Shown here: positions 35,075 through 47,224 of the stretch, piece after piece
Layout of the letters: each line of letters begins with the position of its first letter
Position numbering within the stretch: position 1 is the first letter of the stretch
From: Pyrrhosoma nymphula
Lineage: Eukaryota; Arthropoda; Insecta; Odonata; Coenagrionidae
NCBI GenBank assembly: GCA_963573305.1
Contig: OY754335.1
Coordinates: 51,295,985 to 51,359,984, forward strand
DNA: 64,000 bases
Direction: 5' to 3'
Translations under genes and position numbers: made by a program
Notes under the pieces: generated by a model
What the model was told of the DNA's origin: nothing
Seen by the model: only the letters and a program-made list of their open reading frames with translations
The model's database searches: none

Positions 35075-36786
35075 ATGACCGAGGACGACCTGAGGAGGCT
35101 GCTTTTTGAGACGGATTCTTCGGGAGAAGATGACGAGTCATGGGAGGATAGCGCTGAATATTTCCATACTGAAGATAGTGACAGCGAAGAAGATAGCGAG
35201 GATGAGGACCTTGGAGATTCTGAACATGACAGGACCAATATTTCTACAACTTTAACCACCGTTGAAACCATGGCACCCAACCCCTCAGGTGCCGTAAGGC
35301 TTTCTGAAATTTGGAGTAATGAGAAACCTGCTATCACACGCATACCATTCACTGGGTGTCCCGGGTTGAGGGAATTCCCAGCCGGGGATCACCCACGCCA
35401 TTATTTTGACCTCATAGCCAACGAGGCATTTTACGATCTCTTAGTGTTAGAGACAAACAGGCAGGCCGAGACCCTTCTATCGGCGAATGTTTCGCCACAT
35501 GCCAGAATAGCCGACTGGAAACATATGCCGAAAGAAGAATTTGAAATGTTCCTTGGTTTGTTGTTTCATATGGGAACAATTAGGCTGAATAGAATTCAGG
35601 ATTACTGGAAAAAGGATGATTTATTCAATTTAACTTGCTTTTCACGGTATGTACATGCCTCGGGATAGGTTTCTTGGAATTTTGCAAACGCTTCATTTCG
35701 AAAGAAATCCTGCACAAAATGAGCCTCGTCCAGAGGATAAACTGTATAAAATAAGGCCATTGATTAACCATTCTCAAGATAGAATGCATGCCATTTATTC
35801 CCCTGCAAAAGAATTATCATTGGATGAATCAATGGTTTTATGGAGAGGTCGTCTGGTTTTCCGTCAGTACATGAAAGGAAAACGCCATAAGTACGGCATA
35901 AAAATTTATATGTTAACGGAACCATCCGGAATAGTAATGCGAATGCTAATTTACTCTGGGTCGGCAGATAAGGAAGTAGGAGGGCAGGGGCACGTAAGAA
36001 ATGAAGTGCATAAACTTCTTGAGGGCCGAGAGGGTTTTGGCCATTCTATTTATTTAGACAATTATTACAACAGTGTGCAAATGACTAGAGAACTCCTGGA
36101 AAAGAAAACATATTGCACGGGGACATTACGGGCAAACAGAGTAGGAAATCCCAAGGAAATTGTATCCCAAAGAATTAAACAGGGTGAAATTGTAGAGCGA
36201 TGGAGTCATGACGGCATTTGCGTCTTGAAATGGAGAGACAAACGGGACGTTTTGGTAATACCTCTGAATTTGGCAGCCAGTTGCTCGAGGTACGAACAGA
36301 AAAGGGATCATGAAATTGAAACCGGAACCGGTTGTTAAGTACAATAAATATATGAGAGGCATTGACCACGGCGATCAAATGTTAGCATATTACCCCTGTG
36401 AGCATAAATCGTTCAAGTGGTATAGGAAACTAGCAATCCACATCTTTCAGTTGATAGTTGTAAACAGTTACTTACTGTATCAAAAATATAGCGGACACAA
36501 AAAAACACTGTACAAGTTTCGAATAGAGCTAATACGCTCCCTACTTGGAGCACAAACAGCCCCTACTTCACGTCCGTCTAAACCAAAGCCACCCGAATCT
36601 CATTTTCCCGACTTCCTTCCCGTCGAGGGCAGGAATAGACGGAAACAAAAGAGGTGCCGCGTTTGTCATACAAATGGAATCAGGAAGACCATCACCACCT
36701 ACTGCCCAGATTGTCCTGATGAGCCAGGATTATGTCTTCGTCCCTGCTTTATTGAATACCATGTGAAGAAGCTCAATAAATACTAA
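35075..36786 (+). pseudogene. piggyBac transposase with frameshifts
   Basis: Starts at ATG 35075, about 40 bp after a 3' splice-like TAATTAG, in line with a 5' UTR intron. The acidic N-terminus (LFETDSSGEDDESWED) is typical of the family. The first frame (35075-35668) carries the domain up to TCFSRY; the second (from about 35649) begins MPRDRFLGILQTLHF; the third (36310-36786) carries the end. The first break is a 1- or 4-base insertion near 35640-35650, and the second lies between about 36287 and 36310 and may hold two shifts. All three catalytic aspartates are present: SLDES at 35823, YLDNYY at 36057 and RGIDHGDQ at 36364. A C-terminal cysteine-rich, RING-like zinc-binding region (CRVCHTNG ... 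CPDCPDEPGLCLRPC) precedes the stop. Apart from the frame breaks it looks nearly whole, so the loss is probably recent. Confidence 0.93.
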
Positions 36787-37562
36787 ATGTGTATTTTTAT
36801 ATATAAATGCAAAAATTATCCCGTTACATATTTTTACTGTAATTTCTCAATACTATATTTATCAATTTTTCAATGTTTTATTTTACTTTAAACTTGAATA
36901 AAACGTTAAAAATTAAACAATTGTAATGGTTTACTTTAAAAAAAACATTGTAATTGCCATGCAAACAAAGTTAACAGAAAATTATTTTAATCTAAAAATT
37001 GAAGAAAAATTGTAATTTCCTCGATGAATAATATGTTCATGTCCTTGTTATCGCTTCCGCGGAGTATTTCTTTGGAAAGATCCGGTCTTTCAAGCGTGAA
37101 CTTACACTTATTCGGACAATAAATTGAAGTTCGCGGTAGGGAACCAGATAGACCGGGACTTTCCGATAAATATATTTATTAGATTTTGTGTTCGATGTGC
37201 ATAAAAGACAAGATATTTCAAGAATAATAACAATTAAAAAGTGTAAATTAAATGCAGTTTTAGTTATTCTTTAATGTTAGCAAATTAAATTAAGAACTAA
37301 CGCAAGGGTTTGTCGCAAAAAGAATAATAATATTTGCGGGTAATTGTGTAGTGCTGGTTGCATAAGCCCATTTTTTCGCCGTGACGGATGACATCTTAAG
37401 AGGTCATGAAAAAAAAGTTTAAAAAAAAATATTTCCCGGGTGTTATTGGCAGTCATCGATATCAAGGCATCCTTTACATACCAAAACCTGTTGAAAATTA
37501 AAATAAAAAATTTCCGTCACCAGGAACACCACAAATTTTTTCTGCCGCACGGAATGTGTTAA

Positions 37563-38640
37563 GGAAAATTCACGCGGGGTTTCCCGAAGGAATACTACTT
37601 ACTATGACCGAGCCAACGACAGCTAACACTTAAAGAACTTGCGCGTTAATTAATCTTATTTCAGTATTCGTCTCTCATTACCAATCGTTTTCATCAAAAT
37701 TATCTTAATTGAAACTCACAATTGGATTATTAGGATCATCTCGTCTGACATACGTACGAATTAGTTGTGAAAGTAAGCCCTCGTGTAAAAGGCTGTGCCT
37801 GATGTAATTTTGCTATTGCATAATGCCTTATGTTGTGGTAGCACTGGCTTAGAGTACTTTTTATGAATTTGCATTCTGTTTTCCATTCTTCATCACACAA
37901 ACTGGATATTTACACTTCAAAACATTTGAAACTAACGTCTACATTAATGCTCTATTGTTAATCCGTGAATGTAGTGGAAATGCGCGGAATAATTTTTTTC
38001 ACTCATCAGCTACTACCCTTTCGCACGTAGCCTTGGGCTGCCCATGAGACGTCAAATTTTACGCACCCTTGCGTTTATTTTTTTTAAAGGAGGAAACCAA
38101 ACGTTCGCCGGAGGAAGGTCGTAAGCGGCTCGCTTGACAGTTTGCGTGGGCGTGTCGCTATCCGATTCGATCTTCCATTAGCTGATGAGGGCGTGTTTCT
38201 GCTTACTGATAGGTGTGTACGTTGGGGCTCTGGCTTCGATTCAAGTATACCGGTCAGTTACAAGTCCTTCAAGTTAAAGAGAACGTTTCACGGGGGCATA
38301 CCACCTTTAAAAGCTAGTTAAGGCAAATGTTAATGTTGAAGAATAATCATTCAGTTAATATTATTTCGTATAAAAATAAAATCTCCTCGTAAATGTTTAT
38401 AAATTTTGTCAATAATTACCATGATTTCCATACATTCCTTACTTAATTGTTTATGGTAATAGAGTTAATTTTTCGTATGATTATACTATGACGGATGACA
38501 GGGTTGGAGAGAGACGGTAAAATGAAGTAATCTTGGATAGGAAAAGTGCAAATGAAGCTGTTTATTTCTTAATACTAATCAAAGTAATCGATTGAGGCGA
38601 TACTTGGTGAAAATTGAAGATATAATTCATTTTGACAAGA
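37563..38640. other. Intergenic, nothing recognised
   Basis: No open frame with a family signature. A GC-rich stretch around 38100-38250 has no supported exon. Confidence 0.4.
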
Positions 38641-38642
38641 AC

Positions 38643-38786
38643 ACAGTACAAATTTCACTATTTATTTTAATGCTGTCGACCGGTTTCGACGTCTGAAGCG
38701 TCATTTGCTGTTTGTCTTGTAAATGAGGCTTTAGAGGTTGAAACCGGTTGACAGCATTAAAATTAATAGTGGAATTTGTACTTTGT
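38643..38786. repeat. Inverted repeat with GAAACCGGT cores, hammerhead-type fragment
   Basis: The left arm (38643-38690) and right arm (38737-38786) are about 49-bp reverse complements with about seven differences. Both carry GTTGAAACCGGT or GTCGAAACCGGT, the 3' half of a hammerhead-like core with self-complementary stem III (ACCGGT) followed by GAC or GTC. The upstream CTGATGA is decayed (CAGCAAATGACGC on the minus strand), so neither half is likely active. Confidence 0.6.
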
Positions 38787-39660
38787 TTTTGCTATAATCT
38801 ATTCTGTCTTAATACCTGCTTTTTTTACAGCACAATTTTTATGGAATATCAGTTCTCGCAAACCTTACTAAATCACTTGGAAAATGACGTACGTTATAGA
38901 AATCCAAGTCATTTTTAAATATTACATCACATTTTGTAATATCATGAATGCGACAATAGTTTACAAAGCAGTCCACGATGTAATTCAAGACAAGCTTATC
39001 TACAAGAAATAGTTGATATCCCTTTTTTCGAAGAAATGATTAGTGATGGAAGGCATAATGGACTTTTCATGTAAAATGTTTAGAAAAAAATTCCCTCGGT
39101 GATTGGAATTGCTTGAGATAGCAGTAGTCATATCATGCAGTTAGATGCGGGAAGCTCCGACCAAGAAGTGAGTGGCAGATGTGAAGTCATCTGGGCTATC
39201 AGGTGTATTGGAAAGCAGATTTTTGCATATTTTGACTCCGACATGTCAAACTTACGCGGGCGCGATAAATGTTTACACACCTTTACACATCTTTTTTCTT
39301 ACAGAAAAATTTCTTCCCTTAGTGGTTTTTTTCCACAAACTCCCAGCAACAAACTCCTGCGTCGGCCATCAGGGTGTGATGCAGATGAGAATACTTATGT
39401 TGGGGGTAAGGATTTTAAGAACTCGCGCTTCAACTCTCAAGAAGCTTGACTTCCTTGGCACGATGGTTGGTAGTTTTATTTCGAGAAAATTTGTATTACG
39501 TCGCATTCCTGGATTTATCTGATTTTCTCCGTTTAGGATCGGCTTGTGGAAAATTATCGCGGAATGAAGGCAAGGATACATGATAATTAGGGGAACTAGG
39601 ATGGTTCGCCAAAGAAATAATACAACTTTGGAATTTATATATATATATTTTTTTTTCCAC

Positions 39661-39790
39661 AGATTGTACTAGTTCAATAACGGAAAGGGAGCTGCCGTTG
39701 CAGTTACTGATATCTTCTGAAAATCATCCACCTCTCTCAGGGCGCGAACCCCAGACCTTGAGATGAAAAGCTTATATGGCATCGCACCGA
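39661..39790 (-). repeat. tRNA-derived SINE, minus strand
   Basis: On the minus strand ATGCCATATAAGCTTTTCAT and GGGGTTCGCGCCCTG form tRNA-like anticodon-arm and B-box segments, followed by an AATGATTTTCAG-type body and a tail ending near CTAGTACAATCT. Confidence 0.55.
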
Positions 39791-39799
39791 ATTGATTCC

Positions 39800-42570
39800 A
39801 ATATATCTTTCACATTTCAAAAAGTCGAAATCTTTCATGGCTAATCAAACTATTCAAAGGAATATTGTGCCATGAAAAAAACAATGGGGCCTCTTAGGAT
39901 CTCTCAGGTATCAGACTGAAAAACAAACAATGACGATATGTCACCATAATTATTTTCCCTTTGCTCCGGTCTGTTCATGGTATCAGTCGTTCTGCCAAGG
40001 CAATCTGGTCTTTGAAGAGTCATAATTAAAGTAACTTTACCCACTATAAGGTGCGAATATTATTTACTTTCACTCGGCACTTGGATTTTCCTGCTGTATT
40101 TACCTATTGAGATTTTCACATTTTATTATAAATACCTCTGGCTAACATATTTCTTCTCCACATGCCCTTAAACTAAGTACAATTTCATACAAAATATGAG
40201 AAATTTTGCTTAAGCCTAATTTATTACGTTATTTGGTAATTACAATAGCCTTTCTATTTCTTGATAGCCTTATAACACTTTTTCTTGAGATTCCTAAATT
40301 TTATTTGATAGTTTAGATAGTTAACATTTTACAAGTAAAATGAAGATGTTTGTTTTTGTGCCAGTCATTCATAACACCTTTTAAGCCAGGAAAAGGGAAA
40401 TTCTACTATTTTTACCCATAGCATGGGTGGAAAAGATGCTTGTATGAGAGAAATTTATGTACAAGCATGTAAAAATTACGTAATTCGCTTGGCTGAGATG
40501 ATTTGTCAGTGGTTAAGCACTTGAAACAGCATGACCTGCATTAGTTGCTATTTATTAACAGCTAATGGAACTCAGGTAACTGTTATTTCCATGTGAAAGC
40601 TACTCAAGGTGAATGCACCATGTACTCTGGATGGAAGCGGTACATGCGCTTGCTTTGATCTTTTTATGGCGAGGTTCCAAAAAGTTAGACAATTATTTCC
40701 AGCCATCAAGCGTATTTTATGAGCCGCTTTATCGTTATTAACAACATACGTCACTATATTATCGTATACTCATTTAGGAAAGCATCAGCTCTATTTTAAC
40801 GACGATTTTTTGGCAAATTATTAGGTAGACTTTTGACAAATCAGGTACTGTACGTCGATCACTTTCTTGATCGATAAACACGTTCTGGCACCAAGTTGGA
40901 TGTCATAGAAAGAAAAGTGGACACAAAGTAATGAACAAGATGATAAAGACTTATAAAAATTAGACTAGTGGTTTAAGAATTTATGCAGCCATCAGCGACG
41001 ACTCATTATCTTATTTTTAAAAATGACGGGCTAACCAAGCCTTGCAAAGCTATAATAACATAGGTAGTATTTGAAAATTTTCACCATACTGTGAGCGAAT
41101 TGGAAATCGTAAATTTAGGCCTACTATTTACCTACTAACAGGTGACGATAAAAATTCGATAGTTCAGGCCTGTACATCTCGGAGACTTGGGTACTAAGTC
41201 AACAAACATACTTGCTTGCATACTTCTTCTTCTCTTCTCAAACCTTAATTTGACGTTTGCAGCTGCTGCCACATCCCGTACTGTATTCTCCATTCCTCTT
41301 TTTCACCAATTTACTTCCTTCATAGCCATATATTCAATTGCCGATTTTACGCTTTTCCGTTACTTCCGGTCTCCCTCTGCTCCATTTACCGCATGGATTT
41401 TAACTTAATGCTTGTTTTTGGCCCTCGATCATCTTAAATCTCCATTACACGTCCATACCATATAAACTACCTGTCTTCTATTCTATCTCAAATCTTCTAT
41501 ACTCAGTTCCCGTTCTCAATAAAAATTTCTTTTTTTCTTTTTTTCATGTTATCTTCATTTATTCATTTTCATTATCTTAGAAATTTAACAATAATTAAAA
41601 AAGCTAGATTAAATTGGAATTAAATTCACATCAAAACATGTGTTGCATTTTAAAAACATTTTTACTATGTTTAGATAATCAACATGGTCCTGCTCTATGG
41701 GTTTGTCGGCAGGTTCCAATGAGGCGAAAATAATATGTTATTTACTTCTTCATTTGACACAGCCTACGTTGAATGATACGTATAATTCCTTTAAAACTTT
41801 CCATACCAATGTAATTAAAATGTTATTAATTAATGGGTACTATGGGATACTAATTAAAGTGGAAAACCATATCTTACGGAACGAGGAGCACTATAATAAT
41901 GATACGTGTTAAACACATTTACCAAGGCTAGTCTATTTAGTGAGATTGGTAGTTTAATAGAAAATGTATATCGCAAAAATTCTGATCGCTCATTATTCGC
42001 GGAAAAATTGCATTTTGGATCTATCCTCCATGCATGTCTTTGGACTTTTCGCCAAGGACATTTGCTGCTTCTCCGTTGGCCACGGACGATCGTGTTTACC
42101 CTATGATATGAGAAAAATGCTTATTACACATCAGGTCTAAAGTTCTCATCTGAAGTTAAAAATAAGAGAAAACAATGGATTGTAACGGAAATTGATAAAA
42201 CCAGTTTATAAATATGTATCACCTTAATAGCCATAATCATTTATGATTGCTTGAACAAAAATGAACTTAAATTAAAAGCAACAGGTATGTAAATAGTATA
42301 TGCATATGTGTATATTCGTATATATTATATCTGTCATATTATATTTATATACATATCTGTTCATATTGTTTGTACTCCTTCGCTTTAATAATTCTTATAC
42401 GATTGTATATCAGCTACGCATTAATTTTCAACGAGAAATACACCTCCAGACAAGTCCTTGGCTTTGGAGGACCAGGACACCTACATACTTCTTTTTCTGA
42501 ATTGCATATAATATTACATTATATTTTCAATCCGCCTCATAAACTTGTGATTGAAAATCAAAAATATTAA
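39800..42570. other. Intergenic, with a possible antisense LINE remnant
   Basis: The stretch 41240-41540 is pyrimidine-rich on the plus strand and resembles antisense LINE coding sequence, but all frames are broken. The rest shows no supported feature. Confidence 0.35.
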
Positions 42571-42575
42571 CTAAT

Positions 42576-42865
42576 TTTGAACATTTTCCAATCATTGCGA
42601 TTGTACTAATCATATGGTACGCAGGTACGCACACGGGTGCGAAGTTATTCACCAAAGACTGCGAAATTTGCTATGAAAAAATCATTTGACTTCACCAGAA
42701 ATTCGAATTTTGATCTCCCAATTCGCTGAAATTCGCCTTGAATTAAGATGGGTTGGTGGTGTAACTGGATAACACCCGACCAGCAATTGGGAGATACGGG
42801 TTTGAATGCCGGTCAAGTCAAATGATTTTTTCATCGCGAATTTCACCGTCTTTGGCGTATAATTT
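42576..42865. repeat. Head-to-head pair of tRNA-derived SINE family 1
   Basis: The right copy (42725-42865, plus) has the head GCTGAAATTCGCCTTGAATT, A box TGGTGGTGTAACTGG, B box GGGTTTGAATGCC and tail TTTTTTCATCGCGAATTTCAC ... CGTCTTTGGCG. The left copy (42576-42723, minus) carries the same tail and body in the opposite orientation but lacks most of its tRNA part. Confidence 0.8.
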
Positions 42866-42929
42866 GGAACAATTTACTGTACAGCATTTGTTACCAATAA
42901 AGGATGATTCGCATTTGCTGTATTTTTCA

Positions 42930-43330
42930 CCTTAAATCCACCATAATTCCACATTATTCGCGTAGCGTTGAACCGCGGGGCACGTATCCCTTTGGGCACG
43001 CGTACTACTGGTTGGAAACCGCTGGCATATAGCGTTCGCTCCTTCACCCTTGTGCGCCGACATCGTGATTACCGCACCCGCTCCAGCGGGGCGACAGAAA
43101 AGAGTCCGGAGATGCTTGCGTGGGCATGGGAGCGAGGCTAGATAAACAGAAGCAAGGGGGAGGGCAGGAAGGGAGGATGGAGGCGTTCGTGAGGCTGGGA
43201 TGTTAAAATGGGGGGGGGGGAGCGCGAAGCGAGGGGGATGTTGCCGAAGGAAAAAGGGGCGGGTGGTGGTGGAGAGGTGTGAGCAGACTGAAGGGAGAAA
43301 ATAGTGAGGGGACAGTGTTGCCAAACTAGC
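42930..43330. promoter_or_regulatory. GC/CpG-rich island with TGGCAACACTG motif
   Basis: A CpG-containing, G-rich stretch ends with CAGTGTTGCCAAACT at about 43310-43325, the reverse complement of the TGGCAACACTG that also precedes the island of gene 2 at 47817. Promoter identity is a guess; no exon was recognised. Confidence 0.35.
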
Positions 43331-43384
43331 AACTTTGTCGCTAGATCTAGCAATTTTTAAATTAAGGTATCCTAATTTTCATGA

Positions 43385-43770
43385 AAAATATCTTCTTCTT
43401 AAGACTACTAATATTCCTCCTTTTTATGCCTCTTCCACCAAATTCTCCTGGGGCTTTGTTTGTCTACCCCTTCCTCTCACATAGGTATCTTCCATAATTC
43501 TATAACTGTTTACGTATCCATCTCTCATCCATTCTCCTAACATAGCCAAACAAACGAAGCATGATCTTTTCTTCTCCTACTACGTCCATTGAGCAAAACA
43601 TCCATTACACATTCTCTCTTCACTTAGTCATTTATAATCCTATCCATCCTAATTTTACTTAAAACCCTTCTCAGATAACTCCTATCCACTGACAATATCA
43701 TAAACTTATGTTTATTCTGGCATACCCAAAGTTCACTTCCATACAATCAAGTGTGGAGCAGTACGAAGTT
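43385..43770 (-). pseudogene. LINE ORF2 C-terminal remnant, antisense
   Basis: Minus-strand translation across frames contains SCFVCLAMLGEWMRDGYVNS and GRQTKPRRIWWKRHKK-like stretches, resembling the RLRWFGHVMRM ... RGRPRKRW region near the end of RTE/jockey-like LINE proteins. Several stops and frameshifts occur. Confidence 0.5.
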
Positions 43771-43778
43771 TTGAGAAT

Positions 43779-43935
43779 GCCGGGACTAGTCACGGTATTT
43801 CCTTTACGGAATCACCCGAAAGTGTACTTAAGTGCGATATTCCACAGAGGAAAAATCATTCGCCTTTACAGGAACTCGAAACCGAATCCCTTGATACAGC
43901 GACGAGTGATTTATCCAGCTAAGCTACCGATGTGT
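43779..43935 (-). repeat. tRNA-derived SINE family 2, minus strand
   Basis: On the minus strand, CGGTAGCTTAGCTGGATAAA is a strong tRNA A box and GGTTTCGAGTTCC a B box. The tail AGGCGAATGATTTTTCCTCT ... CGTGACTAGTCCCGG is shared with the copy at 44507. Confidence 0.8.
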
Positions 43936-43965
43936 CCTTCTCCCCTGTGGATGTTTGAAAGCCAT

Positions 43966-44484
43966 GGAACAAGTTTTTCAGGACAGCCGGACATATGATG
44001 TCACTAGGTAGGTCACTTTTGACTGCTTCCGTTACATCATATGTCCGGCAGTCCAAAGAAAGAAGCGGTCCAAAGTATATAGCACCAAATGCCTAAAACT
44101 TCACAAGCCAGCCTAGTGCCTCGATGGCAGATGGTAGGGGTACTTTGGCTTTTTTTACTATTCAGGGCGCCAGGTAATTTTGTAAAAATTACCACCAAAG
44201 TCTACAAGACACTAAGGATGATAAAATAAGACAATTAAACTCAATCAACGTAAAGATCACACAATAACCTTATAATTCTTCAAATTCTCTCAGAATCAAA
44301 ACATGTCTTATCAGAACAATGACGAAAATTCCCAAAACACTCATTTATCAACACCCATTATTAAGTGATAAAACCCAGCCAAAGCCTTCACAAATTTTAT
44401 TTGTGAAATTAAATGTAACATTAATCGTCACAAGTGACCTACGTAGTGACATCATATGTCCGGCAGTCCTTAACAACTTGTTCC
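43966..44484. repeat. Inverted repeat with about 50-bp arms, CCGGACATATGATGTCAC
   Basis: The left arm (43966-44015) and right arm (44434-44484) match as reverse complements through GGAACAAGTT, GGACWGCCGGACATATGATG and TCACTASGTAGGTCAC. A third partial copy lies at 44028-44053 (ACATCATATGTCCGGCAGTC). No protein is encoded. It lies exactly between two oppositely facing SINE family 2 copies, so the arms could be their upstream parts rather than a separate transposon. Confidence 0.8.
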
Positions 44485-44506
44485 CTTAAAGCCCTCAAAA
44501 TTTCGC

Positions 44507-44655
44507 ATGGGACCAGGACTGGGTAAAGCACTCGGCACTATATCGAGGGATCTGGGTTCAAGTCCTTGCCAAGGCGAATGATATTTTCTCTCCACTCTGT
44601 AGAACCTCGAAATTATGTACACTCCGTAAAGGTAATACCGTGGCTAATCCTGGTA
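44507..44655 (+). repeat. tRNA-derived SINE family 2, plus strand
   Basis: GGACTGGGTAAAGCACTCGG is a tRNA-like A-box region and GGGTTCAAGTCC a B box. The tail AAGGCGAATGATATTTTCTC, then CCGTAAAGGTAATACCGTGG and CTAATCCTGG, matches the minus-strand copy at 43779-43935. Confidence 0.8.
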
Positions 44656-44996
44656 TCCTAAAAAAATCGTTGGAAGATTTATAGATAGATATTCATTGCT
44701 CATGTACCAGTGCGGAGAAAGTAAACAAACATGAACTAAAACGTATGAGCTTTGGATAGCTTCAAACGAATTCCTGTGGGTGCTATCATCATGACATGAG
44801 TGCTATAAAGAGTACAAAATAACTATAAAGTAAATAAATATAAAATGTATTAATTAACGAAACACTAAATTAATACACTCATTTCTAGATTTTGACAATG
44901 AATAAATTTAAAAATATTTAAGTAAATAAAAAATTTGTTTCACCTAATATAAATCCACACTTTCAAAAGAAAGCAGCCATAAAAACTTTTAAGAAT

Positions 44997-45404
44997 GTGA
45001 AAAAAATTTTGATAACCTTTCAAAGCGGGTGGCATAATGCTATACAATTGAGGGCCGTGTTCAAAAATCTTTTTTTTACAGAAATGCAAACCTTCTACAG
45101 AAGAAATACCATAATTCCCACGGCTACCTCCAATGCGTGGTTTAAAAAAGCAAGACAGATTTTTAGCTTTATCTTAAACATAACGTACTTTGGACCCTGT
45201 AAATGTACAACTGCCTTTAGTATGAGTATTCCGTTTTATTCTTACTTGTGCAAGGAGGTTAGAATAGACTGGAAGCACTATCTGGAAGATTTCTTTGTAG
45301 TGAAAAGTTCGCCATTGTGGTTTGTCATCTTTTGTCACATTAAAGTGCTTTACCTTTCTTTGAAAATAATTATTAGGGTAATCTACCGATTATGGTATGT
45401 TTAA
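44997..45404 (+). other. Unrecognised 135-codon open frame, probably not a gene
   Basis: This is the longest open frame outside mobile elements in its area. It is lysine-, phenylalanine- and isoleucine-rich, has no domain I can name, no supported start context and no paired exons. AT-rich composition makes such frames likely by chance. Confidence 0.15.
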
Positions 45405-45469
45405 ATAAATAAATAAAAAAATACTCTCTAGTGTTACATAGATAGGGCCTTACTTACGAATAATATTTC

Positions 45470-45790
45470 TTTCTCCATCTCAGCGTACGTCCCACCCTTC
45501 TTCATCTCGTCAATAAAAGATATTCTTTTTCTTCTTTCTCCCCGTTTACCTATCATTATACCTTCAATCACGGTCTTAGGCAGCCATTTGCCCCTCATTA
45601 CATCCTAATCTCCTACAGAAGTTTCCTTTCCTCACCAACCATACCTTGCACTTCCACGTTTGTCATCCTTTATGTCCACCTTCTCCATCCTCATCCACAC
45701 ATAAATCACGAATGCCTGTTGCTCCTTCCCGTCTTATTTTCTCCGAGTCCGCGCTTCTGCTCCATACAACGCCAACTTTTAAAATATGGG
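45470..45790 (-). pseudogene. Possible antisense LINE remnant
   Basis: On the minus strand a GVVWSRSADSE-like piece recalls the ALLYGAEAWTL block after the RT domain of LINE proteins. The frame is broken by many stops. Low confidence. Confidence 0.35.
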
Positions 45791-45799
45791 CAGTAAAAA

Positions 45800-46670
45800 A
45801 TTGTAATAACCACACATTCACTTTTTCTTAATTTAAATATGTATTCTTTCGTTGCTTTAGTTATTTGTGTAAATATTTTTACTAGCATTTTTTTGAGAAG
45901 CGGGAATTTAGTTGGCTGCCAACCCATGGAATTTTCGATTTTTTCAACCCCCTAAAGCCCAAATTACCACATTTCAAAGATTATTTATTTATCAAGCTCC
46001 TAAACTCCATATAGAGTAGAACTATATTGTTAACTATTATTTAACCAGCTATCCGTGGAAAATAAAGTAATGTAAAAGCGGAAACAATGTTAATTTTTTT
46101 CCTAAATAAAGTGTACACATTATTATTAACTGGTGTGCATGATATAGAAATGATATTTAATAATTTATTCGGGAATTTTCTCTTTAAAAAAATAGTGATA
46201 GTGTTCGATATGCCACTGTAAGCCCATCTATAAAACAGCAATGTAATGCACGAATTTTTGTTACGCAATACACAATAATGTACTGGTATACGGTGCCCCA
46301 GCACAGGTATTAATCTTTTGGGTAACCTAAATATTCCATATTTTTGTATAAAGAGGCAATATGCTAAGTATACTAATCAATAAATATTACATACATTTTA
46401 CAAGGCCTTGTTGGCAAAATATAAATTTTAGCACCTATCGGCAAAGCTGACTACTTTTCAGGAACAATGTTTATTTGGCCACATGGTATTTACTTTTAGC
46501 CTTTTTTCGTTTAAACTGATTACACTATGACGTCGTTTATTTTAACATAATGTAGTGATTTTGTATCCATATGCTGAGGCCTTGCTGCCCTGAAATAAAG
46601 AAAGGATTCTCTATGTTGCCCGCATTTGTGACACAACGAAAGTAATTCAAGAAGAGAGCATTTGACATGT
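45800..46670. other. Intergenic, nothing recognised
   Basis: No feature with a recognisable family signature. Confidence 0.4.
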
Positions 46671-46681
46671 AAATTTACATT

Positions 46682-46892
46682 GAAGATTAATCCAAATTTT
46701 CAATTAAAGAAATAGTAATTTTGAGTCCTATGCATGTATTTCGGTCATGCAGGGTCCTTTGATCCTCGTACAACACGCACATGTTTACGAGACTTCAAAT
46801 CTCCCCGTCGATGGCCACCTGGATGACCGAAATTCATGCATAGGAGTAAAAATTCCTATTGCTTTCATTGACAATTTGGATTAATCTTTAAT
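46682..46892. repeat. Foldback inverted repeat, arms about 70 bp
   Basis: The left arm GATTAATCCAAATTTTCAAT ... TCCTATGCATGTATTTCGG and the reverse complement of the right arm agree over about 70 bp with roughly ten differences. The spacer is about 65 bp. It is probably a MITE or one retroelement terminus inverted on itself; no target duplication was identified. Confidence 0.8.
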
Positions 46893-47224
46893 TAAAACAA
46901 CGACAGGAAGCGGTTTTACCCTATTTTTTAACTATTTGAAACAATTTTTAAAAACCTTTTTCTAAATCCTAAAAATAATTCATATGGTTTGAAAAAAATA
47001 CGTGTAAAAGTATATTTTTATGTGCTGGTGAAAAAAGAAACGAAAAAGAATAGTTTTAAAAATCAGTAAAATGGTACAATTTAAAAAAAATAGCGAAAAA
47101 TATTTTAGTACTGAAGCTTTATTAAACTTTTGGTTGGCTCAAGATAAAATTAATTATTTATTTGTGCCATTACTGGACTGGGAACCAAACAAAAATATGA
47201 TGTAAAAATGCCAAGTAGGAAATA

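Larger units (their letters stand above)
33473..37558 (+). mobile_element. piggyBac-like transposon, complete, 4.1 kb
   Basis: TTAA occurs at both borders (33469-33472 and 37559-37562), as required for piggyBac integration. The ends are inverted: CACGTTCAGTGCGG on the left and CACATTCCGTGCGG as the reverse complement on the right (12 of 14). Inside the left end an 18-bp palindrome TGACATCTTAAGATGTCA occurs twice (33488-33505 and 33530-33547), and a one-mismatch copy lies near the right end (37389-37406). A single transposase region (35075-36786) lies between. The element is whole at its ends, but the coding frame is broken. Confidence 0.93.

Noticed and set aside
35023..35352. 109-codon minus-strand frame, serine-rich
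   Set aside because: It is the antisense of the acidic transposase N-terminus.
44997..45404. 135-codon open frame
   Set aside because: No recognisable domain, AT-driven composition and no splice partners; kept only as a low-confidence note.
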